From JBNKVT01 sp050299335 (lineage in GTDB: Bacteria; Pseudomonadota; Alphaproteobacteria; Rhodobacterales; Rhodobacteraceae): a stretch of 64,000 nucleotides of DNA. Each line of letters starts with the position of its first letter. Position 1 is the first letter of the stretch. Both the position numbers and the translations under genes were made by a program. The notes beneath the pieces are model-generated. The model did not search any database. It was not told where the DNA came from and saw nothing but the letters and a program-made list of their open reading frames with translations. Shown piece by piece: positions 18,023-26,737 of the stretch. Where the stretch lies: NCBI GenBank assembly GCA_050299335.1, contig JBNKVT010000033.1, positions 62,001 to 126,000 on the forward strand. Reading direction: 5' to 3'.

Positions 18023-19057
18023 CTAGTCAAAGACATCGGGAAGCGCCCGATCGGGCCGGTTCAGGAAGCCCGGCAGTGGAAAACCGTTCTCTTCGAGGAA
18101 ACCCCGGTCATAGAGCTTCGACTGATAGCGCGTCCCGTAGTCGCACAGGACCGTGACAATGGTATGCCCCGGCCCCATATCACAGGCCATGCGGATTGCT
18201 CCGGCGACGTTGAGACCGGACGAGAGGCCGACGCAGAGCCCCTCGTTCTGGAGCAGGCCGAAACACTGTTCCAGCGCCGCGTCGTCCTTGACGTTATAGG
18301 CCAGATCGACTTTCAGCCCCTCCAGATTGGCGGTGATCCGCCCCTGCCCGACGCCTTCGGTGATCGACGAGCCCTCGGACTTCAGTTCGCCGGTGGTGTA
18401 ATAGCTGTAGAGCGCTGCCCCGTCCGGATCGGCCAGCCCGATTTTCACCCCTGGTTTTTTCGTCCGCAGCCCCTCGGCCACACCGGCCAGCGTCCCGCCC
18501 GAGCCGACCGCGCAGATGAACCCGTCGACCCCGCCGCCGGTCTGGTCCCAGATCTCCGGGGCGGTGGTGTCCACATGCGCCTGGCGGTTGGCGGTATTGT
18601 CGAATTGCTGCGCCCAGATCGCGCCCGCCGGTTCGGTCTCGTTCAGCTTCGCGGCCAGCCGACCCGAATAATGCACGTAATTGTTGGGATTGCGGTAGGG
18701 CGCGGGCGGGACCTCGACCAGCTCGGCCCCGGCGATGCGGATCATGTCCTTCTTTTCCTGGCTCTGGCTGTCGGGAATGACGATGACGGTCCGGAATCCC
18801 AACGAGGCACCGACCAGAGCCAGGCCGATCCCGGTATTGCCGGCGGTGCCCTCGACAATGGTGCCGCCGGGCTTCAGCGAGCCGTCCGCCATCGCGGCGC
18901 GGATGATCCCCAGCGCTGCCCGGTCCTTGACCGACTGGCCGGGATTCATGAATTCCGCCTTGCCGAGGATCTCGCAACCCGTGGCCTCGGAGGCCCCCCG
19001 CAAACGGATGAGAGGCGTATTGCCGATCGCCTCGGCGAGGGAAGTGCGAATGGTCAT
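18023..19057 (-). CDS. cysK: Cysteine synthase (O-acetylserine sulfhydrylase)
   Basis: A 344-residue PLP enzyme that makes L-cysteine from O-acetylserine and sulfide. The PLP lysine is in NPGQSVKDRAALGII near residue 44. The substrate loop is EGTAGNTGIGLAL and the phosphate-binding loop is CAVGSGGTLAGVAEGL. The C-terminus is about 30 residues longer than E. coli CysK, ending in PLPGFLNRPDRALPDVFD, as in alphaproteobacterial forms. It lies 129 bases downstream of a TrgA gene, the same neighbours as in the Rhodobacter sphaeroides trgAB-cysK tellurite locus. Confidence 0.95.
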   Translation of the reverse strand: MTIRTSLAEAIGNTPLIRLRGASEATGCEILGKAEFMNPGQSVKDRAALGIIRAAMADGSLKPGGTIVEGTAGNTGIGLALVGASLGFRTVIVIPDSQSQEKKDMIRIAGAELVEVPPAPYRNPNNYVHYSGRLAAKLNETEPAGAIWAQQFDNTANRQAHVDTTAPEIWDQTGGGVDGFICAVGSGGTLAGVAEGLRTKKPGVKIGLADPDGAALYSYYTTGELKSEGSSITEGVGQGRITANLEGLKVDLAYNVKDDAALEQCFGLLQNEGLCVGLSSGLNVAGAIRMACDMGPGHTIVTVLCDYGTRYQSKLYDRGFLEENGFPLPGFLNRPDRALPDVFD

Positions 19058-19186
19058 GAACCTGGCCCGTGCGACTGCTACTGCTCGGCGGCGAACTTAA
19101 ACCGACCTCCCAGGAGGGGCAACACCTGCCCCGGACCTGGTCCAATGGGGGGCTATAGGGCTGGCGGGCTGGGACCGCCCGGCGGC

Positions 19187-19648
19187 TCAGTTCCAGGTCT
19201 TGGCGGCGCTGTCGGTCAGGGCTCCCGCGACTATCCCCGCGACACAGGCAAAGGCGATCAGCTTCCAGTTTCCCATCAGCAATACGTACTCGAATCCGAC
19301 CCCGAACATGTCCTTGATTGCCTGCATCGGCGTGTCATAGCCATGGCGGAACATGTTATCGACGATATAGCGGACCGACAGCAGGATCACGATCCAGATC
19401 GCGCAGGTGATCGTGGCCCGAATTCCGAGGGACATCGGCGAGGTATCGTCCATCGCCGCCCGCACCCCAAGGCTCAGCCAGCCAACCAGAAACCCGACCC
19501 CGGCCAGAAGGCCCATCAACTCGTTCTGGTGGCGTTCGAATCTGAGATCCGGATACTGGACGAGAAGAACGAAATACATCAGCACGCAGCCCGCCGCGAG
19601 GCTCAGGGCGGCGACGAGACGGGCGGCGGTCGGCATTCCGGCCTGCAT
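19187..19648 (-). CDS. trgA: TrgA family membrane protein (tellurite resistance-associated)
   Basis: A 153-residue protein with four hydrophobic segments, beginning MQAGMPTAARLVAALS and ending DSAAKTWN. Length, topology and the PTAARLVAAL start fit TrgA of Rhodobacter. The R. sphaeroides protein was identified with TrgB and CysK in tellurite resistance. I chose the ATG at 19648 behind AAAGGG; a TTG two codons earlier is also possible. A TrgB gene is not visible in the window. The neighbouring cysK strengthens the name. Confidence 0.8.
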   Translation of the reverse strand: MQAGMPTAARLVAALSLAAGCVLMYFVLLVQYPDLRFERHQNELMGLLAGVGFLVGWLSLGVRAAMDDTSPMSLGIRATITCAIWIVILLSVRYIVDNMFRHGYDTPMQAIKDMFGVGFEYVLLMGNWKLIAFACVAGIVAGALTDSAAKTWN

Positions 19649-19814
19649 GGACAAACCCTTTCACCAGATCGGAGGCGCGCTCTTGCCACCCCCGGCATTA
19701 ACGGTTCGAGCCGGACGCGCCGGCCCGCTATCCCCCATAGCGGCCCCGGATGATAATCCTGGCTTATCCGTTTGGCAATATTGACGCATTCATCGCTGCC
19801 ACGGCCAGCGGATA

Positions 19815-21044
19815 TCAGAGCACCGCCTCCAGCGCCTCCAGGAGCCGATCCACTTCCTCGGCACTGGTATAATGCACGAAACTCAACCGCAGCACGCCGT
19901 GCCCGGGATCGATCCCCAGCGCTTCCAGAAGGCGCACGGCGTAGAAATCCCCGCCCCAGGCCATGATCCCCCGCGCCGCCAGCGCCTCGGCGATCTCCAG
20001 GGGTGGCCTGCCGGTCGCGATGGCCACCGTCGGCACCCGGTCGCGTGGTTTCCTCGGGCCGAGGATGCGCAGGTCCTTCCGGCCCCTGAGATAATAGAGA
20101 AGCGGGTCAAGCAACGCTTCCTCATGCCGGCGTTGCAGGGCATGAACCGCCGCAGCCATCTCCGCCAGCGTGTGCGTGTGCGTATCCCCGCCGAAATGAT
20201 GTTCGTGTAACGTCTCGACATAATCCGCGATCCCCGCCGCGGCCGCCACCTGGGCATGGTCCGGTCCGGCCGGGGTCAGTCGTTTCCCAGGCATCCCGGC
20301 GTTGAAATAATGCCCCTGGTTCGGCAGCCGCGCCGCCAGCCCATGGCGGACCGCCATGATCCCCTGATGCGGCCCGTAGGTCTTGTAGCCGGAGAAGAGA
20401 TAGATGTCCGGGTCCAGGTCGCCGAGATCGGGAAAGCCGTGCGGCGCGAAACTGACCCCGTCTACACAGGACAGCGCTCCGGCCTCGCGCACCAGCGCGC
20501 AGATGCGCTGGACCGGGTTCACCTCGCCGAGGATGTTCGAGCAATGGGGAAAGCAGACAAGACGCACCCTTTCGTCCAGCAGCCCGGCCAGGTCCTTCAC
20601 CGAAAGATGCCCGGTCTCGGGATTCATGTTCCACGCGCGGATCTCGATCCCGTCCGCCGCCAGCCGCCGCCAGGGACCGGAATTGGCCTCGTGATCCTGA
20701 TCGGTGACGATGATCGCATCGCCGTCGCGCAGCATCTGGCGAAAAGCCTGGGACAGCACATAGACATTCTGGGTCGTTGACGGGCCGAACATCAGGTCGG
20801 CCACCGCGATATTGAGCAACCCAGCGATGCGGCGATGCGCCTCGTCCATCTCGGCCCCGGCAAGCTGCGCCGCCTCGTAAGGCGCGTAAGGCTGCACCTT
20901 GCGTTCGCCATAGAACCGGGTCAGCCGCGCCACCACCTGGCGGCAGGGATAGGATCCGCCGGCATTCTCGAAGAAAGCCTGGCCCTGCAACGCAGGCGTC
21001 TGGAAGGCCGGGAACTGTGCCCGGACGAACTCCATATCCAGCAT
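19815..21044 (-). CDS. Class V aminotransferase / cysteine desulfurase-like PLP enzyme
   Basis: A 409-residue PLP enzyme of the NifS/CsdA-like fold. The PLP lysine is in YLFSGYKTYGPHQGIM; upstream are the cofactor-stacking DQDHEANSGPWRRLA and the Asp-bearing SCVDGVSFAPHG. The N-terminus FFENAGGSYPCRQVV matches the 'FxNxAG' start of this group. The usual catalytic-loop Cys of desulfurases is not evident, so an aminotransferase or lyase is more likely than sulfur transfer. The start at 21044 has a GGGGG site. Substrate unknown. No tight operon partner is seen. Confidence 0.82.
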   Translation of the reverse strand: MLDMEFVRAQFPAFQTPALQGQAFFENAGGSYPCRQVVARLTRFYGERKVQPYAPYEAAQLAGAEMDEAHRRIAGLLNIAVADLMFGPSTTQNVYVLSQAFRQMLRDGDAIIVTDQDHEANSGPWRRLAADGIEIRAWNMNPETGHLSVKDLAGLLDERVRLVCFPHCSNILGEVNPVQRICALVREAGALSCVDGVSFAPHGFPDLGDLDPDIYLFSGYKTYGPHQGIMAVRHGLAARLPNQGHYFNAGMPGKRLTPAGPDHAQVAAAAGIADYVETLHEHHFGGDTHTHTLAEMAAAVHALQRRHEEALLDPLLYYLRGRKDLRILGPRKPRDRVPTVAIATGRPPLEIAEALAARGIMAWGGDFYAVRLLEALGIDPGHGVLRLSFVHYTSAEEVDRLLEALEAVL

Positions 21045-21120
21045 CGATCGCCCCCTTAGGTCCCTCTGGGTTCAGACAAGCGGGAAACGCGGGCGCGGTC
21101 AAGCCATGGGACGGGGGCAG

Positions 21121-21150
21121 GAAAAAGGCCCCGGCGCGGCGGCCGGGGCC
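21121..21150 (-). terminator. Intrinsic terminator of the BCCT transporter operon
   Basis: On the minus strand a GC-rich stem GGCCCCGG/CCGGGGCC with an 8-base loop is followed directly by TTTTTC. It lies 19 bases beyond the transporter stop codon and is one of the clearest Rho-independent terminators in the window. Confidence 0.85.
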
Positions 21151-21168
21151 TTCAGTCTTTTCAGGCGA

Positions 21169-22809
21169 TCAGGCGCGCCGCTCGGAGGCGAGCCCCTTCC
21201 AGATCGCGAAACACATCGCCAGAAGCACCACGGTGAAGGGCAAACCGGTCGAAATCACCATCGCCTGCAGCGCGCCGAGGCCGCCGCCAATCAGCAGCAC
21301 GATCGCGACCGCGCCTTCGAACAGGCACCAGAACACCCGCTGCGGCACCGGCGCGTCGACCTTGCCGCCCGCCGTGATCGTGTCGATCACCAGCGAACCG
21401 GAGTCGGACGAGGTCACGAAGAACACGATCACCAACATGATGCCGATGAACGAGGTGATCGAGGCCAGCGGCAACTGGTCGAGCATCTTGAACAGCTGCA
21501 GATGCAAGGGCGCGTCCTGGGCGGCGGTATAGCCGTCCTGCACCACCTGCTGCACCGCGGTGCCGCCGAAGGTCGTCATCCACAACACACAGACCAGCGA
21601 CGGGATCAAGAGCACGCAGACAACGAATTCGCGGACCGAGCGGCCCCGGCTGACCCGGGCGATGAACATGCCGACGAACGGCGACCAGGAGATCCACCAG
21701 GCCCAGTAGAACGAGGTCCAGCCTTGCGAGAAGTTCACATCCTCGCGCCCGATCGGGTTCGACAGGCCCGGCAGATATTCGAGATAGGCCCCGAGGCCCG
21801 AGACGAAACCCGCCAGCAGGTCCATGGTCGGCCCGGTGAACAGCACGAAGAGCAAGAGGAGCAGCGCCAGGATCATGTTGAACTCCGACAGCCGCTTGAC
21901 CCCGCCATCGAGCCCACGCAGCACAGAGATCAGGGCGATGGAGGTGATGCCGGTGATCAGGATCACCTCGGTGGTCGATCCGACCGGAATGCCGAAGAGC
22001 TCGTTCAGCCCGCCGGCGGCCTGTGTGGCCCCCAGGCCGAGAGACGTCGCCAGACCGAACAGCGTGGCGAACACCGCCAGAATGTCGATGACATGACCCC
22101 ACCAGCCCCAGACCCGCTCGCCGAGGATCGGGTAGAAGGCCGAGCGGATGGTCAGCGGCAGACCCTTGTTGTAGCTGAACAGCGCCAGCGCCAGCGCCAC
22201 GATGGCATAGATCGCCCAGGGGTGCAGCCCCCAGTGATAGATCGTCGCCGCCATGCCCAGCCGGACCGCCGCCTCGCTGTCGCCCACCGCAGCACCCAGA
22301 GGCGCCCAGTCGGTACGCAGACCGTCCTCGCCAACCGCCACGCCGCCGAGCGAGGTGGAATAGTGGCTCATCGGCTCGGAGACACCGTAGAACATCAGCC
22401 CGATGCCCATCCCGGCGGCAAACAGCATCGCGAACCAGCCGGCATAGGAATAGTCAGGCGTCGCCTCGGCACCGCCGATACGGACATTGCCATAGGGTGT
22501 GACGATCAGCATGAGGCAGAAGATCACGAAGATGTCGCCCGCCCCGAGGAAGAACCAGTCGAAGGTCGAGGTCACGGCCGGACGCAGCCAGCCGAAGAAT
22601 TCCGAGGCCTGGGTCGGCAGCACCAGCGCGTAGATCACGAAGGCGATGATTGTCAGGGCCGAAATCATGAAGACCGGGTTGTGGATATCGAGCCCGAAGG
22701 GCCCGACGGTGGTTTCGATATTGTCCTGACCGATCTGGTAATCGGTCTCGATCAGCACCGCGGCCCCTTCAGGTTGCGGAATGCCCTGGTCGTTTGATGT
22801 GTCGGTCAC
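21169..22809 (-). CDS. BCCT family transporter (betaine/carnitine/choline type)
   Basis: A 546-residue, 12-helix secondary transporter. Family patterns include GMGIGLMFYGVSEPMSHYST and the tryptophan-rich FYWAWWISWSPFVGMFIARV followed by SRGRSVREFV. The family takes up quaternary ammonium or sulfonium compounds (betaine, choline, carnitine, DMSP). The start is a GTG at 22809 with a near-perfect AGGAGGT site. A UspA gene sits 40 bases upstream on the same strand, so the two form an operon ending at the terminator at 21121-21150. Which solute is carried cannot be told; the nearby acuI gene makes DMSP worth testing. Confidence 0.93.
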   Translation of the reverse strand: MTDTSNDQGIPQPEGAAVLIETDYQIGQDNIETTVGPFGLDIHNPVFMISALTIIAFVIYALVLPTQASEFFGWLRPAVTSTFDWFFLGAGDIFVIFCLMLIVTPYGNVRIGGAEATPDYSYAGWFAMLFAAGMGIGLMFYGVSEPMSHYSTSLGGVAVGEDGLRTDWAPLGAAVGDSEAAVRLGMAATIYHWGLHPWAIYAIVALALALFSYNKGLPLTIRSAFYPILGERVWGWWGHVIDILAVFATLFGLATSLGLGATQAAGGLNELFGIPVGSTTEVILITGITSIALISVLRGLDGGVKRLSEFNMILALLLLLFVLFTGPTMDLLAGFVSGLGAYLEYLPGLSNPIGREDVNFSQGWTSFYWAWWISWSPFVGMFIARVSRGRSVREFVVCVLLIPSLVCVLWMTTFGGTAVQQVVQDGYTAAQDAPLHLQLFKMLDQLPLASITSFIGIMLVIVFFVTSSDSGSLVIDTITAGGKVDAPVPQRVFWCLFEGAVAIVLLIGGGLGALQAMVISTGLPFTVVLLAMCFAIWKGLASERRA

Positions 22810-22849
22810 GGTGACCTCCTTGTTGATCTTGTTTCCCCCGGGATGCGCG

Positions 22850-23263
22850 TCAGCGCACGACCATCACCGACACCTTTGCATGGGCCGCGACGGTACCGCC
22901 GTTCGACGGCCAGACATAATCGGTGAGGTTCGGGATATGGCTTGCCATGACGACGAGATCGGCACCGGTCTCGGAAACGGCCTTGATGAGCGCCGGATCG
23001 AGATCAACCGCCGGATCGTGGCTGGTGATCGCATGAACCTCTGTGGTTATGCCATGGGCCTCCGCCTGCGCCGCGGCAAAGGCCTCGAGCTTGTCGGCAT
23101 ATTCCTGCGGTGTGTGAGCGACCGAAGACGGCGCGGGGGCGGTGACCCCGGCATAAACGACGGTCGCGCCGTATCTGTCCGCCAGATCCGCCGCACAGCC
23201 GAGCGCCTTTTCAAGACTGGCGGCATGGGCGAGATCGACCGGCACCATGATGCGTTTGAACAC
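22850..23263 (-). CDS. Universal stress protein (UspA family)
   Basis: A 137-residue single Usp domain, starting with KRIMVPVDLAHAASLEKAL and ending in SNGGTVAAHAKVSVMVVR. The C-terminal G-x(9)-S/T ATP-binding pattern is weakened (no clear G-x2-G-x9-GS/T), so nucleotide binding is uncertain. It starts with GTG behind GGAGGGAGAT. It is the first gene of a Usp-BCCT operon, an arrangement in which the Usp may regulate the transporter; in Halomonas a similar Usp (TeaD) controls an osmolyte transporter. Confidence 0.9.
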   Translation of the reverse strand: MFKRIMVPVDLAHAASLEKALGCAADLADRYGATVVYAGVTAPAPSSVAHTPQEYADKLEAFAAAQAEAHGITTEVHAITSHDPAVDLDPALIKAVSETGADLVVMASHIPNLTDYVWPSNGGTVAAHAKVSVMVVR

Positions 23264-23519
23264 ATCTCCCTCCTTTTCCTTTGTTGCGCGGGATCGAACC
23301 CTCGCACGCTTTACGGACAGGGAGAGATGACGAGACTGGCCAATGGTCGCATGATTGCGGCCCCTGCTCTCCTGTCCGGAGTGGGAACGACGTCTCTGCC
23401 TCGTTCCGCATCAAGGTTAACGCGATGCAGGCCGCTTATGCAAACGAAGCGTCGATGCGGTGCACCGGGCGCACCCGTGCCCCGAGCGTGGAATCCCGGC
23501 GTGAACCCGCCGGAATTGC

Positions 23520-24512
23520 TCAGGCGTTCACGTCCACAACCACCCGGCCGCGCACCTGCCCTTTCAGGATATCGGCCCCGAGCCCCGGCAATTCGCCCAG
23601 CGTGGCCGGCCGGATCATCGCCTCCAGCCTGTCCATCGGCAGATCGGCGGCGATACGACCCCAGGCCCGGACCCGGTTCTCATAGGGCTGCAGGACGCTG
23701 TCGATGCCGAGAAGGTTCACCCCGCGCAACAGGAACGGGATCACCGTCGCCGGCAGCGCCGCCCCGCCCGCCAGCCCGACGGCGGCCACCGAGGCCCCGT
23801 ATTTCATCTGCCCAAGCACCCGTGCCAGCATCGCCCCGCCGACCGCATCGACGCAACCGGCCCAGGTCTCGCTTTCCAGTGGCCGCTTGACGGTCTCGGC
23901 CAGTTCATCGCGGGGCACGATCCGCGCCGCGCCCAGCGATGCCAGGTATTCCGCCGTCTCGGGCCGCCCGGTCACCGCGGCGACTTCATGCCCGAGCTTC
24001 GCCAGGATCGCCGTCGCCACCGAACCGACCCCGCCGGCTGCACCGGTCACCAGCACCGGCCCATGGCCCGGCCGAAGCCCATGATCCTCCAGCGCCATCA
24101 CCGCCAGCATCGCCGTCAGCCCGGCCGTCCCCACCGCCATCGCCATGCGCGTGTCGAGCCCCTCGGGCAGCGGCACCAGCCAATCCGCCTTCACCCGCGC
24201 CTTCTGGGAATAGCCGCCCCAATGCGCCTCGCCGACCCGCCAGCCGGTCAGCACCACCTTGTCTCCAGGGGCATAGCGGGGGTCATCCGAGGCCTCCACC
24301 GTCCCGGCGAAATCGATCCCCGGCACATGGGGATAATTCCGCACCAGCCCGCCGCCCGGCCCGATGCACAGCCCGTCCTTGTAGTTCAGGGTCGAATACT
24401 CGACCGCCACCGTCACCTCGGCTCCGGGCAGATCGACCTCCTCCAGCGTCTCGACCGACGCCGATGTCCGCCCCTCGTCATCCTTCCTCACCACCAGTGC
24501 CGAGAACCCCAT
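23520..24512 (-). CDS. acuI: Acrylyl-CoA reductase (AcuI/YhdH, quinone oxidoreductase-like MDR)
   Basis: A 330-residue medium-chain reductase without zinc ligands. The family shows YSTLNYKDGLCIGPGG near residue 40, the NADPH-binding VTGAAGGVGSVATAILAKLG near 155, and the YhdH/AcuI-type ending ILKGQVRGRVVVDVNA. AcuI reduces acrylyl-CoA to propionyl-CoA with NADPH, both in DMSP/acrylate breakdown and as a detoxifier in 3-hydroxypropionate metabolism. It stands alone, 257 bases upstream of the Usp-BCCT operon on the same strand and divergent from cfa. No other DMSP gene (dddL, dmdA, acuK) is in the window. Confidence 0.88.
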   Translation of the reverse strand: MGFSALVVRKDDEGRTSASVETLEEVDLPGAEVTVAVEYSTLNYKDGLCIGPGGGLVRNYPHVPGIDFAGTVEASDDPRYAPGDKVVLTGWRVGEAHWGGYSQKARVKADWLVPLPEGLDTRMAMAVGTAGLTAMLAVMALEDHGLRPGHGPVLVTGAAGGVGSVATAILAKLGHEVAAVTGRPETAEYLASLGAARIVPRDELAETVKRPLESETWAGCVDAVGGAMLARVLGQMKYGASVAAVGLAGGAALPATVIPFLLRGVNLLGIDSVLQPYENRVRAWGRIAADLPMDRLEAMIRPATLGELPGLGADILKGQVRGRVVVDVNA

Positions 24513-24691
24513 GACCGCCCCTTTCCGTCGCGTTCCGTTGGCCCCGATTGAGACCAGCCCGCCCGCCTGCTGTCAATCTCTGCCGCACCGGGCCTGCGGC
24601 GCCGCTCCGCCCTGGTAACGGCATTTTTCCTTGATCGCCCCCCCTGCCCTTGTCGTAAACTGCCGGTCGGGTGCTGAAACGGGGGTGCACG

Positions 24692-25885
24692 ATGGCAACA
24701 TCGAACCACTTGCCGTTCTGGTGGCGCATGGTTCAGCGCCAGCTGGACGGCATGCCCCATGGGCGGCTGGAGTTCACGCTGCCTTCGGGCGAAACGCTTG
24801 TACACGAGGGCCGCGAGACCGGGCCGACCGGGGCAATCATCGTCCGCGATCCGGCCTTCTTTGCGGTGCTCCTGAAGGACGGCCAGATCGGGTTTTCGGA
24901 AAGCTATCTCGATGGGATGTGGGAAACACCGGACCTGCAGGCGCTGCTCGACCTTCTCCTGATGAACGACGCGCATTTCTCGCGCCGATTCCTCGGCACG
25001 CGGCTGGTCAATGCCGCTAACAGGCTGCGGCATCTGTGGCGGTCAAACTCGAAGCGGCAGGCGAGACGGAACATCGCCCATCATTACGATCTCGGCAACC
25101 GGTTCTACCGGCTCTGGCTCGACGAGACGATGACCTATTCCTCGGCGCTGTTCGAAACCGAGGCCGAGCGCCTGGAAGAGGCCCAGAGGCGCAAATACGC
25201 CTCGATCTACGACCGGATCGCCCCGCCCGAGGGCGGGCATCTCCTGGAGATCGGCTGCGGCTGGGGCGGCTTTGCCGAGTTTGCCGCCAAGGAACGCGGG
25301 GCGCGGGTGACGGGGCTGACGATCTCGCCGGAACAGTACCGTTTCGCCTCGGAACGCATTCAACGCGAGGGTTTGGCCGAGCGGGTGAAGATCGAACTCA
25401 GGGACTACCGCGACGTGACCGGGACCTATGACGGCATCGCCTCCATCGAGATGTTCGAGGCGGTGGGCGAGAAATATTGGCCGGCCTATTTCGCCAAGAT
25501 CCGCGACTGCCTGAAACCCGGCGCCCAGGCGACGCTGCAGATCATCACCATCGCCGACGAGCTGTTCCCCGGTTACCGCAAACGCGTCGATTTCATCCAG
25601 AAATACATCTTCCCCGGCGGCATGCTGCCCGGCCCCTCGGCGCTGGAAGCCCAGATCGCCAGGGCCGGGCTGATCAAGCGTGGCTCCATCGAGTTCGGCC
25701 AGAGCTATTCCGAAACCCTGCGCCGCTGGTACCGCCGCTTCAACGACAAATGGGACGAGGTGGCGGCGGAAGGCTTCGACCAGCGCTTCAAGCGGCTGTG
25801 GGATTTCTATCTCGCCTCCTGTGCGGCGGCGTTCAAATACCGGGCCACCGATGTGACCCAGGTGACGCTGCAGCGTGCGGGCTGA
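24692..25885 (+). CDS. cfa: Cyclopropane-fatty-acyl-phospholipid synthase
   Basis: A 397-residue SAM-dependent methyltransferase that adds a methylene bridge to unsaturated acyl chains of membrane lipids. The acyl-binding helix region HYDLGNRFYRLWLDETMTYS is followed by the SAM motif LLEIGCGWGGFAEFA and the C-terminal QSYSETLRRWYRRFNDKWDE. The active-site Cys/Glu/Tyr region lies at residues 290-330. I start at 24692 behind GGGGGTG; a GTG seven codons earlier is in frame. It diverges from acuI. Confidence 0.95.
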   Translation: MATSNHLPFWWRMVQRQLDGMPHGRLEFTLPSGETLVHEGRETGPTGAIIVRDPAFFAVLLKDGQIGFSESYLDGMWETPDLQALLDLLLMNDAHFSRRFLGTRLVNAANRLRHLWRSNSKRQARRNIAHHYDLGNRFYRLWLDETMTYSSALFETEAERLEEAQRRKYASIYDRIAPPEGGHLLEIGCGWGGFAEFAAKERGARVTGLTISPEQYRFASERIQREGLAERVKIELRDYRDVTGTYDGIASIEMFEAVGEKYWPAYFAKIRDCLKPGAQATLQIITIADELFPGYRKRVDFIQKYIFPGGMLPGPSALEAQIARAGLIKRGSIEFGQSYSETLRRWYRRFNDKWDEVAAEGFDQRFKRLWDFYLASCAAAFKYRATDVTQVTLQRAG

Positions 25886-25932
25886 ATACCATTCGGGCGG
25901 TTCAAGAAAGGGACGGTATGGAGAATCCGGGG

Positions 25933-26083
25933 CCTTCGAAACCTCCACCGGTGGTTTCGATCCGGCTTCGCCGGACCGGATTTCCGCATTACGGGAAACA
26001 TCGCGCGCCCCTCGCGGGGGCTCGGGGCATTCATCCCCTTCGAAACCTCCACCGGAGGTTTCGATCCGGCTTCGCCGGACCGG
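25933..26083. repeat. Two 47-bp direct repeats, each with two hairpins
   Basis: Copies at 25933-25979 and 26037-26083 differ at a single base (T versus A). Each contains a stem GAAACCTCC/GGAGGTTTC with loop ACC (perfect in the second copy, one mismatch in the first), followed by TCCGGC/GCCGGA with loop TTC. They lie between cfa and the tRNA-Tyr gene and could act as REP-type elements or as transcription ends for both flanking units. There is no T-run. Confidence 0.75.
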
Positions 26084-26090
26084 GGCTGAA

Positions 26091-26176
26091 TGGTGGAGGG
26101 GGCTGGATTCGAACCAGCGTAGGGTCTCCCCGACGGATTTACAGTCCGTTGCATTTGACCGCTCTGCCACCCCTCC
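26091..26176 (-). tRNA. tRNA-Tyr (anticodon GTA)
   Basis: Read on the minus strand, an acceptor stem GGAGGGG pairs with CCCCTCC before the discriminator A and an encoded CCA. The anticodon arm ACGGA-CTGTAAA-TCCGT gives GTA, the T-loop GGTTCGAATCC is standard, and the long variable arm fits a class II tyrosine tRNA. Length is 86 bases including CCA. No integrase gene or duplicated 3' end was seen beside it. Confidence 0.97.
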
Positions 26177-26261
26177 ATCCGATGGGTCCGGGGACCCCGT
26201 CAGTCAGGTGACTGGCGGTGCATAAGGTGCCGCGCTTTCGAGGTCAACACCCTTGGCGCGA

Positions 26262-26708
26262 CTAATTCAGCCGCATCTCGAACATCTCCCGCTCGATCCC
26301 GTCTTCCCCGATCTCGCTGCCGGTCCGGACAAACCCGTGCTGGCGATAAAAGGCGATGCTCTCCTCGGCCATGATATGGGCCTCGACGGCGATCCGGTGG
26401 CAGCCTTCCGCATGGGCATGGGCCTCGGCAAAGGTCAGAAGCTGGCGACCGATCCCCTGACGCCAAAATTTCTGCTGCACAACCAGATTATCGATCCGGT
26501 AGTCGTCGCCCGCAGGATAGCAGACGATGAACCCCCGTATATCCGGCTGGCGGAAGATCCATAAACGGTGCTGCTTGATCGGCGTCGCGTAGTCCTCAAT
26601 CACCGGTCCCGGCGGAGCGTGGCTAAAGCGCGGCACATAGGCTGCGTAGACTTCGTGCGCGATCTGCCTGATCCGGGCGAGATCGCTGGTTTCGGCGGCG
26701 TTGATCAT
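26262..26708 (-). CDS. GNAT family N-acetyltransferase
   Basis: A 148-residue single-domain acetyltransferase. The acetyl-CoA pyrophosphate loop is seen as RQGIGRQLL inside LVVQQKFWRQGIGRQLLTFA, followed by the typical end AEESIAFYRQHGFVRTG. I chose the ATG at 26708 behind GAGGTAG; two in-frame ATGs farther upstream have no good site. It diverges from rlmB with only 29 bases between the starts, so the promoters overlap. Substrate unknown (amine, protein N-terminus or antibiotic). Confidence 0.88.
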   Translation of the reverse strand: MINAAETSDLARIRQIAHEVYAAYVPRFSHAPPGPVIEDYATPIKQHRLWIFRQPDIRGFIVCYPAGDDYRIDNLVVQQKFWRQGIGRQLLTFAEAHAHAEGCHRIAVEAHIMAEESIAFYRQHGFVRTGSEIGEDGIEREMFEMRLN

Positions 26709-26737
26709 TCTACCTCGCTTGCGCTCCATGCCGGGAC

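Noticed and set aside
25933..26083. CRISPR-like repeats
   Set aside because: Only two copies, each self-complementary in two hairpins, with one spacer and no cas genes; REP-type repeats explain it better.
26091..26176. tRNA-Tyr as an attachment site of an integrated element
   Set aside because: No integrase, no duplicated tRNA 3' end and ordinary housekeeping genes on both sides.
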